A stretch of 64,000 nucleotides of DNA from Agelas oroides (lineage: Eukaryota; Porifera; Demospongiae; Agelasida; Agelasidae), in assembly GCA_949130485.1 (NCBI GenBank), contig OX422199.1:660501-724500 (forward strand), written 5' to 3'. The notes under the pieces are model-generated. The model saw nothing but the letters and a program-made list of their open reading frames with translations, was not told the origin of the DNA and did no database searches. The position numbers and the translations under genes were made by a program. Shown piece after piece: positions 50,027 to 59,955 of the stretch. Numbering within the stretch: position 1 is the stretch's first letter; the number at the start of each line of letters is the position of its first letter.

Positions 50027-52124
50027 ATTTTGTGCAACTTTGGTACAGTTCCTGTATTGTTAACATAACATGCACAACTGGACCTTAGAACTTGATGCTT
50101 GACCACAAGTACAACAGGAACAAGGTTGATCTTTTTTGTACGTTAACTTTTTTTGTATCTCATACATTACCACACAGCCATGCATGCAGTGTAGGTGCAG
50201 CTGTAGTTGTTATAGTGCTTGTATAGCAGGAATGTTTACCCCTCCAGGAAAACTTGTTTGATTCTTACACTTGACTGACGGTTACATGATACAAATTAAG
50301 CATAAGATAGCAGTAGTGTATGGAAAATCCGGAACGCTGGAATGGCCAGAACAGCTGGAACAACCAGAAATTAGAAGCTTGAAGCGGCAATATGGAAGTT
50401 GGGTACAACTGTAAGAAAGCCTAGTAAGAGGCTGTTAAAGTCTGTTTTTAATTAAGCTGCTTCATGCAATTTGAGACGTATGTCCACTATCTTTCATGAT
50501 CTTTCTTCCAGTCCTAGCTGTGTCACCAAAAAATTGGCACCCCCGTTCCAATAATATCCTAGGATATGTGGCACCCCCCTTCCAATTTTCCTAGGATTAT
50601 GTGATCCCACCTTTGACCTCCCTCAGGAAACTTAACACCCCTGATGGTACTCGTGTGAACGTGATCCAACCTTAGATCTCCCTCAGGAAACTTGGCACCC
50701 CCCTTCATACTTGTGTGAATGTGATCCCACCTTTGACCTTCCTCAGGAAACTTAGCACCCCGATCGTACTTGTGTGAACGTGGGCAGTGACAGTGACTGA
50801 TGCGTTTCTGTGCCAGGACGTAACTAGCTGCTTCATGCAATTTGAGACTTACATCCACTATCTCTCATGGTGTTTCTTGGTATCTCATTGCTTATCTCTT
50901 GGTGTTCCATGTTATCTCTTGGCATCACATGATGTCTTGTGGTTTCTTCGGTGTCTCATGGTATGGTACTTGTGCAGTGACTCTGATGAGCCATCCTGGG
51001 ATATCCCTGTGGCCCCAAGAAACTTGAGAGCCATGACATGCACAAGACAGGAACCAAAAATGCATGGCTAAGTCTAATAATATGATAATGGCCTTGTGTA
51101 AAGTGGTGCCATTTTGGTGTGGGGGAGTTTCGTTGCTTGTGCATCCTGTACTCCATTACATATGTTTACAATGCTTGTTGTCTTGTTCCTTGTTTTATTA
51201 ACATATATGTGTTACAGTGCATGTTTTTGAATAATCTATATGCCCAGTCTTGTTTTCAGGCCCTTAGCTTCCCGGCATAGCTTGTGTTTCCCAGCATAGT
51301 AACTACTGTGCGTGTACTTCTCATGACTGGTTATCATGGCATACGGTAGGTGTCAAACCGATTTAGACTGTAGCTACTCACCGTCAAACTGTTGCTGTAA
51401 TGGTGTCTTACAACTCGATACTATGCAACCTCTGTGGGAATGAAGTACAAGACAGACCACATCTGACATGCTCAGTAGCATCTACATTGCAGCTATCCAC
51501 AACATAACTCAGTCTCCATACACATAAACATGCACTACACACCCAGGACTACCCACCCCACTGCCTTCCACAACCCTCCTATGCACACCATGCACTAACA
51601 CAAGGTATAGTTGGCAAAATGGCACAAGATGTAGGGATGGTGGAAAGTATTGTGGTGTCATTCCCATCTAGTTTGGTTGGTTTTTGAGGGTTCCATCCCT
51701 ACATGTGCTTGTTTTCATTCAGAGAACTTTTTTGTGACTTGTAATAGTACATGTAGCTATCAGAATACACTTCAGTTTGTGAATAGCTGGCCTTATGTTG
51801 CATGGTGGTGGCTTTCAAAACATAAGTGCAAAGGAAGTTACTGGTCTTCAGTAAAGTTAGTCAATTTCTGGACTGGCCGCGCCGGCCGGCCGGCCGGCCA
51901 TGGCTAATTTCGCGAATTCGGGAGGCGCACATGATCTTAGGCATGAGATGACATCATAGCTCGAGCGAGCTCTTCGAGCTGACCAATCACGCTTTAGCGT
52001 CGTCGCCGCTACGAAAAGTGACGACAGCTGTGTGCAAGTAAAGTATACGTATTACCGCGACGCCTGACTAAGCCGTAAAGCGCATCTGTCGAACTATACC
52101 CTGTTTGTGCTCGTCCGCCGAATC
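50027..52124. other. Spacer DSP2 to DSP3
   Basis: No gene seen. It includes a decayed ~60-bp minisatellite (50540-50780, units with CCTCAGGAAACTTAGCACCCC and TTGTGTGAACGTGATCC) flanked by a direct repeat of CTGCTTCATGCAATTTGAGAC (50459 and 50828), a TCTTGGTATCTCA-like degenerate repeat (50876-50965), the solo arm at 51613-51742, and a GGCCGGCCGGCCGGCC run (51883-51898) before a CpG-rich DSP3 upstream region. Confidence 0.6.
51613..51742. mobile_element. Solo copy of the 131-bp foldback element
   Basis: Reads GGCAAAATGGCACAAGATGT ... TTTTTTGTGACTTG as the arm at 45339-45470, with scattered changes. Confidence 0.85.
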
Positions 52125-55100
52125 ATGTCGGAGAAACTTACAGGTAGGTTAGGGTAGATGCTGGTATTATGAGTCAGAGGGTATTATGGGTTCACATGTA
52201 ACTTTTACTCCAAAAATTTCCAAACTCGACGTCCATTTAGAGTACATAATTATATAGCAACTTTCCCATCAAAAGGGGTTTACTCTGTAGTATTTTTCAA
52301 GGTTGGATGATTTTAGTGATCCCAAACTATGAACCCTGAACAGTGTATGTTAACATTAATACCATGTTAGAATGGAAGGTGCTCTATTGAAGAAAAATTA
52401 CTATCAGCACAAAGAGAGGTTATTAAATGCTAGGATACAGTTTGAACTCCAACTGAAAACGTTTCAATCAACAACGCACCAGGTGACTCATAATACCAGC
52501 AGTCGACTCATAATACATGCAAGAGTGATTTTCATAGGCTCTTACTTTTAGAACCACTGCCTAGGAGGAAAAATACGAATTTTATTTTATAAGTGGTACA
52601 TTCTCAGGAGAAATGTTTCAAACCTTTAGATGGAACTGAAAAAATACATTACACTAATGAGTAGTCATTCAGTTTAGCTGTCTTATAATACCAGCATCTA
52701 CCCTAAATCCACTAAGAGCAATTAAAGGGTCTTGGCACCTGACAGGTATTTAACAAGTGTGAATTAGTCTCGCGTAGCCAGACTCTTTCCGGTGAGAGTC
52801 TGGCTACGCTGGACTATTAAAGTTGCACGGAGCAAAGTCGATCCGAATGTAGTCTGGATCCCAGACCCTTCTGGCCACGCGAGGTAGGCCAGAAGGGTCT
52901 GGGTCCAGACTATAACGAATGCAGCAGTTTTGCCACCCGGCACCGGAACTCCAGATTAGCGGTTGGGCATGATATCTGGGTGCCAGTTGATGTGGTGTGT
53001 TCCAGAAGTGTTGATAAAAGGTTATTTTAGACTGTAACACGCCTCTGATTGTTGCCATAAACAAGCTAACACCATCAAAAGAAGCACACTAAGCAAACTA
53101 TGGTAAATGGGCCTTAAGTCCACTATATGCACAGTGGCATAACAAAGTCAAGGGGTAGTCACTAATATGTCGCCTGTTAAAGCATTTGCAACCCCCATCA
53201 AGGTTTTTGATCGGCAAAAAGTGTGCTTGATCGCTTGATGGTTCCCTTCTGAGGCTAATGTAATGTAAAATGTGTCATTATCAAAAGCATTGGCCTTTTA
53301 GATTTTGTTATTTTTTCAGTTCTCCAAGAGCAGATCGAAAAATAGTCACATGGCCTCAGTAACATAATATCCTCGTAGTGTACAGTATTACTGGTAATGT
53401 GACATCATAACCATGGTACTAAAAAACAGCTTCCTTTCAATTCTCACTGCCACCAGGTATAAACCAGTACTGCAAGTCAGCAAGTGTAGTCACTTGCCCT
53501 CAGTAATATCCCCTAAAAACCAATTTCTGAAGGTTTTAGGTTTCAAATAACCCTCAAACTTCCTGTTCCCATGGTACTATGGAAAATTCATAGTGTGCTG
53601 GTTTTATGGGGTGAATACCCAGTGTTCTCCCAGGTGAGGTGAGTTGTGTTGTTTTGACCGGTAGTGTAGTCTGGAATTACTGTGGTTTTGGCTCTCTCAA
53701 CATGGTACAAGAATTCTTGAGTAATTTGGAAGCCATCTCAAGCACTAATATGATTTTGGCAAGGCATGCAGTTAGTCGTGACCAAATTTAGGTGGACACA
53801 AACTGTGGCTCCAGTTGTAAACATAAGACATAGCGACTTCGTTTCGTGTCCCATGGATAGACCAGTTCCAAATTTTGACCAGGGTGTCAGACCAAAATAG
53901 TGCTGAGCGTTGTGACATCCTACGAACTTCTCTGCCAATAGTAGGGTTGCCATAGTTTCTGGTAGTAGATGATGAACACGGCATAATGCTGCTGAATGGT
54001 GGAGTTGAACCATGCATGCATTCCAGTTGGCCATATTCAGAATGTGTTGGGCACCACCGTCTCTGTGTCGGCCTGACGTTACATGACATTCCTGCTGGTG
54101 ACAAGATCTCACAGGTCTATTTACGTACTGAAAATGATCAAGAGGATTGTTGGTGGCCAAGGTCTCGGAACTAGATTTCAATACTTTATCCAAGAAAGAG
54201 CATACATTGTCATATTTGTGGGAGATTATAAAACTGAATACAAAGTGTACTTTACTTGTTTGTGCTCAACCTGGGATGGTCATCTTGTAATGCAACTAAC
54301 ATCTTGAGTTATGTGTGGTAGCCACACTTCTACGACTTCAACTATTCACCATTTAATTGCTGTTGAAAGTGTCATTTGTTGTTAGACTTCACACTCTGCA
54401 TGACAGTGATTATGTGACAGTTGCTTTGCGTCAAGAGCGCATAAGAACGGGCGGCTAGAGTAAGAGTGTGTAACTCCAATAGAAGCCCGTAGTCCAGTCA
54501 AAATTATTGAACCGTACTAAAAATAGAACACTTGATCACATGCTTAGCAACAATGCCTTATGTCTATGCACAGCTGCGCATACATGTTACTACTTTTAGT
54601 ACTCACAGAAAATTCCAACCGGTTTCAAATTTTACGGAGTTACACGCTCTTACTGTAGCCACCCGTTCTTATGCACTCTTGTTTGTGTCTATGGAGGGTA
54701 TTTTTGAAAGTGCTAGGGACAGACCGAACTGACTGTTATCAGTTTCCAGAGTAACTGGATATTGTATGATTGTGTCGCAATAAAAGCACATGAGAAAAAC
54801 CAATTTTACCACGACATTAAATTACAAGTGTGGGTAAGAGGGTTTCTGTGTAAACATTTCATTCCCTAGGGGGATATAGTTGTATGCACATTGGTGTTAG
54901 GCATACGCTGACGCCAAGAGCACATATAAGAACGGGCGGCTTGTGTAAGAGCATTTAACTCCAGTAGAAGACCATAGCCCGGTCAAAATTATTGAACCGT
55001 ACTAAAAATAGAAAACCCGGTCACATGCTTAGCAACAATGGCTTATGTCTACCCACAGCTGTGCATACGTGTTACTATTTTTAATACTGGCAGTAAATTC

Positions 55101-58100
55101 AGACTGGTTTCAAATTTTACGGAGTTACATGCTCTTACTCAAGCCGCCCATTCTTATGCACTCTTGACTGACACCAATGCTTGTGCAAGACCATGTACCC
55201 TACAAGTAGGGGTATAACTGTTATGCTAGGCAGATGCTTCATGTCTTTATTTCCAGCTTTTGTAGGCATTCACTCGTTCCTTTTACTTCTCCTTTTTTTC
55301 TTCTCCATACCACGTATGTATATAGATGGGCAGTACGCCCCCCAGCCTCCCCTGGCCAATCCCCAACAGCCCCAACACGTCCAGCCTCCCCCGTACCCTG
55401 GTCAACCCCAGCCTGTTCCCATCGACCAGTATTACCCAGCTGCCCCCAGGCCCATGTACCCCCCACAGCCACAACAGCAGCAGTCATCCGTAAGTTGGCT
55501 GGATTTCAAGAATCATAGTAACACCCTTCCTCCCCCTCAATCCACTTCCCTTCCCTGAGTTGACTGAGTTGACTCATAGTGACCAGAGCCCCCTCCTCTC
55601 CCTCACCGAGCTGAATTTCTAGACCTAGTTTACTCCCCTCTTCTCCCCAAGTTGGGCCGAATTTCAAGACTCATAGTGACCACAAACTGTGACTGAAGGT
55701 GTGATAGAGCCTTGGTCCGAGGCTATGATCTTTGACCTTAGCTTTTCCGATTGTTTTACCCAGTAGCTTCGCACCCAGGTGCGGAGGAGGGGAAGGAGAA
55801 AGAGTATCTACTTTACACCGTTCGCACATGCACCTAATTATAGCAAAGGCTACTTGTCAGAATTAGGGGCGTGTACTAATAGGACGCTCAAAGATTCACG
55901 TGTATAGCGTGTATAGCATAAACTGTCATAAAAAAATTACCTCAGCTTTGTTCTTAGTAAACTATAAACATCGCTGCTACATGCTCTGTCTAGTTTTAGA
56001 CTGTTGGATACAAAGAGAAACACTCGTGTCCAGTGTTGCCTTTAATTGTCCTGGGATGATACTGGGATGATCCTGGGATGCTCTTGTGTAATGTTGGTGT
56101 GTTAAGGTAATGTGGCAGTGAAATTCAATTTTTTCTGTTCTGCATATTTTTGGATTCCTTGTACTATACAGATCCCGAAAAAATTTTTTTTTTATTTTTC
56201 CTCCTTTACGGGAGTGTTGAATGCACGCGCGAAGTTACGTAATGAATTATTCATGTCTCTCCACATGCACTTGATGAAGATCCGTTCCCATTCCAGTTAA
56301 TTACCTAGCAACGCATACAACCACACTAAGTCTGTCCGTTCCAATTCCATGCACTTCATTTACGGTATACCTTATTACCCGCAAGCACCGTAACGTTTTT
56401 CTTTATAAATTACAATAACTACCAATTACCGTGCTGCGATTCCGGTAGTGCGATTATGCCACAACGACGTGAAGGTTGCAAACACGACTTGGTGAGCTGA
56501 GATGTATGGGACAAGTCTTCGAAATCTACGTTAGGATTTTCCACTGCGTAACTGTCAGCCAGAGCGCCAGGGCCGTCTCCAAATCGCGTTTTCAAGCGCA
56601 CACCGCTAGCCAGTGGAGCAATTTTACTGAAAAAGCTAACGTAAATTTGTAGTACTCGTGGAAACTCACCTTGCAAAGGTGGAATGGGTACTCTCCGCTG
56701 CTCACAACTGGCATAATTTTTGCTCAAAGTCAGCACCGAATTAACATTATTTGCTACCTAGCCCCTCCCCTTTTACATAAAAAATTCCCCAAAAATATTT
56801 TTTATTATCAGCACACAGCAAGGATTCCAAAAATATACAGAACATGAAAAAATAAATTTCACTGCCACATTACCTTAAAGACAGTGCAGTGTACCACAGT
56901 GGGTAGCAGTGGCTTGTAGCCGGATGGTTAGGGCCTAGTGTTACAGTTAGGGTTAGGGTTAGGGCTAGGGCCAGGGAATGAGTTTTTTCACTTCTTTTTT
57001 TTTTTTTTGGTAAGTCAGACATCTTGGTGTATATGTCAGACTTAAACATAGGGTTAGTCAGACATCCTGGGTTATTCTGTGACATTTGAAGGCAACACTG
57101 GACAACTCTCAAGAGAAACGTCTGGTAGGCAGTGGTAGGAATTGACTTACCAAAATCGGTGGGTAACTGCATAAAACACACTCAATGGAGGCAACCTGTC
57201 CTTCCTTAAGCTTCATCCAGCTACCAGAAGGCACAGAACAGCACAAGATAAAACAGAATGCCAACTGGCACATCAACATGGCGAGTTTGTGATGTCACTA
57301 ATTTTGGTACAAATATGTACGAACATGGTCACCACAGAATTCCATGGCGATTAAGCACATATGCGCAAACAGTGTAAAGCAGGTGCTCTTTCTCCTCCCC
57401 CTCCTCCACGCCTGGGTACGAGGCTGTTTTACCCAGGCACTTGTGCTCTTCACTAGCGGCTAGGCCTGTATACTTGATTATAAATGCCCATGTATGGTAA
57501 ACAGTACGTGCTGTGAATCCCCCTTAGTAACAGAATGACTAACTAGATTGTTGCTGACATCTTGAATAGCACTGGTGTGCATTGTGAATGCTAGCTTTTG
57601 GCAAATATGTGGCCATCCATTATGTCAAAACACTTCTTTCCCTCTCTCTCCATCTCTGTCTTCCTGCCTCCACACCTGTTTCCCCCCTTCCTCCTTCCCC
57701 TCTCTCCAGAACGTGGTCGTGGTCTCTTCACAGCCGGCTCCAACGCCAGTTATCATTGCACACTACTCTCATGCTCCTGACTACCTCACTCTCACCATAG
57801 TCGGTTTTGTGCTCTGCTTCTTCTGTGGAGCTGTGGCTGGTATGCTCCTCCTCATACCAGCTCTCATCTGCTCTATCATGGTAAGCATTGTGTTAGTCTC
57901 ACAAGCCAGACCCAACCAACCCCAGTGGGGATCGCTTTCATTATCACGCACGGGGAAGGGTCTGGTGACTCTCGGTAGGTTTCTTGTGGCTTGGTACATA
58001 AGCAGGAGTTGAGAACTAAAATCTAGTCAGCTAATGACAAACCTGTCCCTCCTGACCCCCCTCTCCTCCCTGCTCATACACACATACTATAGGCCCAAGA

Positions 58101-58266
58101 TGCCAACTCGAATGGAGACTATGAAAGCGCGAGGAACTTGGGCAGGGCCTCTCTCATCTGGAACATCTTTGTCTACATTTTTGGCACCTTTGCTATCATT
58201 GGAGTGATAGTGGCCGCAGTCGTGATAACGAGGAATAACTGCTACTATTATTCATACTGCTACTAA
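52125..58266 (+). CDS. DSP3: CD225/dispanin family membrane protein, 175 aa
   Basis: Four exons: 52125-52143 (MSEKLT), 55326-55489, 57710-57880 and 58093-58266, 175 aa. Residues 8-61 are Pro/Gln-rich with VQPPPYPGQ and PQPQQQQSS. Exon 3 (62-118) is NVVVVSSQPAPTPVI then APDYLTLTIVGFVLCFFCGA and a hydrophobic run to CSIM. Exon 4 (119-175) begins AQDANSNGDYESARNLGRAS and then has the second membrane segment (about 140-160) and a Tyr/Cys tail. Exon 3 and exon 4 starts are almost the same as DSP2 at the DNA level, including the ACACATACTATAG acceptor, which points to recent duplication or gene conversion. Intron 1 is over 3 kb and holds two hAT-like MITEs. A poly(A) signal AATAAA is at 58661-58666. 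Confidence 0.9.
52765..52915. mobile_element. Two adjacent perfect hairpins in DSP3 intron 1
   Basis: 52768-52812: GTAGCCAGACTCT pairs with AGAGTCTGGCTAC. 52850-52911: TAGTCTGGATCCCAGACCCT pairs with AGGGTCTGGGTCCAGACTA around GGCCACGCGAGGTAGGCC. Related TCTCGCAAGCCAGATCC hairpins are at 57893-57985 and 60033-60115. Confidence 0.8.
53738..54193 (-). other. Unrecognised minus-strand open stretch
   Basis: A 151-codon frame and an overlapping 110-codon frame, rich in His, Cys and Asn. I do not recognise a domain. It may be a decayed mobile-element ORF (weak thoughts of a retroelement integrase were not supported) or chance. It lies in DSP3 intron 1. Confidence 0.2.
54433..54681. mobile_element. 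hAT-like MITE, copy 4 (DSP3 intron 1)
   Basis: 249 bp, ends AAGAGCGCATAAGAAC and GTTCTTATGCACTCTTG, flanked by TTTGCGTC (54425-54432) and TTTGTGTC (54682-54689). Confidence 0.9.
54916..55167. mobile_element. hAT-like MITE, copy 5 (DSP3 intron 1)
   Basis: 252 bp, ends AAGAGCACATATAAGAAC and TTCTTATGCACTCTTGA, flanked by CTGACGCC (54908-54915) and CTGACACC (55168-55175). Confidence 0.88.
56106..56874. mobile_element. 769-bp TTAA-flanked inverted-repeat element (piggyBac-like, non-autonomous)
   Basis: Left end GGTAATGTGGCAGTGAAATT and right end AATTTCACTGCCACATTACC are inverted; similarity continues through TTCTGTTCTGCATATTTTTGG / CCAAAAATATACAGAACATG and AATTTTTTT runs. TTAA is present on both sides (56102-56105 and 56875-56878). 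The TTAA target is the hallmark of piggyBac-type transposition, though TTAA could also belong to the TIR. It lies in DSP3 intron 2 and has an internal minus-strand open frame of 105 codons (56419-56736) with no recognised domain. Confidence 0.8.
56935..56975. repeat. Short TTAGGG-like run
   Basis: GTTAGGGTTAGGGTTAGGGC follows a degenerate start: about three to four telomere-type units, interstitial. Confidence 0.8.
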
Positions 58267-58547
58267 CCTTGCTGTACTATTTGGTACAGTACTGTTTGCA
58301 ATAGTTAAGCATCAATGGAAACACAAAACTGCTGCTGTAGCTCTTAGATAATGCGTGATTTTACTTTTCCACTAAAGGTGGAAGTTCTGCATATGAATGT
58401 TTATCCCCAGGACTTTTTTTTACTTTAATCTCATGTGATCATCATGATGACGTATAATACGTATGTTTGTTGATTTTGCTCATTGCAAATGAAGAGTTCA
58501 CATCGTGCATAGACCAGGGGAAACACATCTGCATAATATTATCCTAG

Positions 58548-58625
58548 CCTTGTTCCCAGGCCCCACCCAGCTTTCCATTACTTGCAGTACGACGGAAAGC
58601 TGGGCAGGGCCTGGGAACGAGGCTA
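58548..58625. mobile_element. Foldback, TAGCCTCGTTCCCAGGC family, in the DSP3 3-prime flank
   Basis: TAGCCTTGTTCCCAGGCCCC ... CCCAGCTTTCC pairs with GGAAAGCTGGG ... GGCCTGGGAACGAGGCTA. It is upstream of the AATAAA at 58661, so it may be part of the DSP3 3-prime UTR. Confidence 0.85.
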
Positions 58626-58716
58626 ATATTATCCATGATGCTCTTACCCCATGGTTCATCAATAAAGTGTAGGAAAGTGATGCTAGATTATAGACCTAAG
58701 TTTATTGTGCATATAC

Positions 58717-58928
58717 TACCGTATAGCTAGAAAGTTATGTGAGGTAAAATTTTTGCGGTTTTCGCGGATTTGTCCCCACCCGCGAAAATTTTAATCCGCA
58801 GAAATCTCTCGTACATTCAGATCTATATTACGTCATGATATTGATGTGCGAAAATAAAATCGCAAAAACTTAGTCGAATGAGTTTCCGCGAAAAATTTTA
58901 TCCCATGAAACTTTCCAGCTATACGGTA
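58717..58928. mobile_element. 212-bp MITE, TACCGTATAGCTAGAAAGTT ends
   Basis: The left end TACCGTATAGCTAGAAAGTT is mirrored by AACTTTCCAGCTATACGGTA. The interior has TTTTCGCGGATTTG and CCGCGAAAATTTT foldback blocks. Confidence 0.88.
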
Positions 58929-59008
58929 GCAAACCCACAAATAGTATGTGAAAGGAGATTCTAGTAGCCATCGTCCCTGTCCTCATTAACTATGTAGACC
59001 TTTCTAGT

Positions 59009-59365
59009 GAGATAACGAGGGAAGAACCACCTGTTACCATGGTAATGGCTCCTAGTGAGGTAACGAGGGAAGAACCACCTGTTACCATGGTAATGGCTCC
59101 TAGTGAGATAACGAGGGAAGAACCACCTGTTACCATGGTAATGGCTCCTAGTGAGATACTGAGGGAAGAACCACCTGTTACCATGGTAATGGCTCCTAGT
59201 GAGATAACGAGGGAAGAACCACCTGTTACCATGGTAATGGCTCCTAGTGAGATACTGAGGGAAGAACCACCTGTTACCATGGTAATGGCTCCTAGTGAGA
59301 TAACGAGGGAAGAACCACCTGTTACCATGGTAATGGCTCCTAGTGAGGTACCAAGGGAAGAACCA
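59009..59365. repeat. 48-bp tandem repeat, 7.4 copies, each with a TTACCATGGTAA palindrome
   Basis: Units start at 59009, 59057, 59105, 59153, 59201, 59249, 59297 and 59345 (partial). They alternate GATAACGAGG and GATACTGAGG variants. Because 48 is a multiple of three, both strands are open; the plus frame would give repeated MVMAPSEITREEPPVT. No splice or family evidence shows that it is translated. Confidence 0.9.
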
Positions 59366-59769
59366 TTACAGCAACAATCAAACAAACTCATTTGTTCCAC
59401 ATTCTATTTCACTCATTACCTAATAGTATTACGTCCTTTAAGTCACAGTTAAATACTCAACTTTATTATAACTGCTACTGTTGTACCCTTTGCATATTCC
59501 ATAACAAAAAACAACAACAAAAAACAAACAAACAAACAAATGCAAAGGGTCCTCTGTTATCAACTTCAGATTGTTTCAACTGAATTCTTCTGGCAAACCT
59601 AAAGAATTCCAAGTTTCTGCAGGAGTTGAAAGAGCTGTATGTTATGCTCCTCGTGTAGGGTAGTGGTGTATAATTTCATGGCAGCTAGTGATCAAATTGC
59701 AAACTCTTGTAGGATGATTCCAGAAGAAGGTTAATCATCAGACAGCCGACAACACAAGACTGCTTAGGT

Positions 59770-59822
59770 GTAGCCTCGTCCCCAGGCCCCGAGTTTTGGG
59801 TGGGGCCTGGGGACGAGGCTAG
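59770..59822. mobile_element. Short foldback GTAGCCTCGTCCCCAGGCCCC
   Basis: TAGCCTCGTCCCCAGGCCCC pairs with GGGGCCTGGGGACGAGGCTA with almost no loop. It is about 135 bp upstream of the DSP4 ATG, so it may lie in the DSP4 promoter. Confidence 0.85.
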
Positions 59823-59955
59823 CTTAGGTGCATTCCGTACATGGTGGGAGTGACCGGGATTGGGATGGTGCGCATGCGCATTCTGCACCACGCCCCATTT
59901 CTGCATCTTCCTACCATCGTCAAGAGATTTTGCTGCAAGGAACCAGAACACAGCC

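Noticed and set aside
53738..54193. Retroelement (copia-type integrase) fragment
   Set aside because: I tried all three minus frames and found no zinc-binding or catalytic motif; similarity was too weak to claim.
56935..56975. Possible telomere or chromosome-end sequence (TTAGGG)
   Set aside because: Only three to four units, inside a gene intron, with normal genes on both sides.
58990..59400. Minus-strand 136-aa repeat ORF
   Set aside because: Antisense of the 48-bp array; kept open by the repeat period, with no start or splice support.
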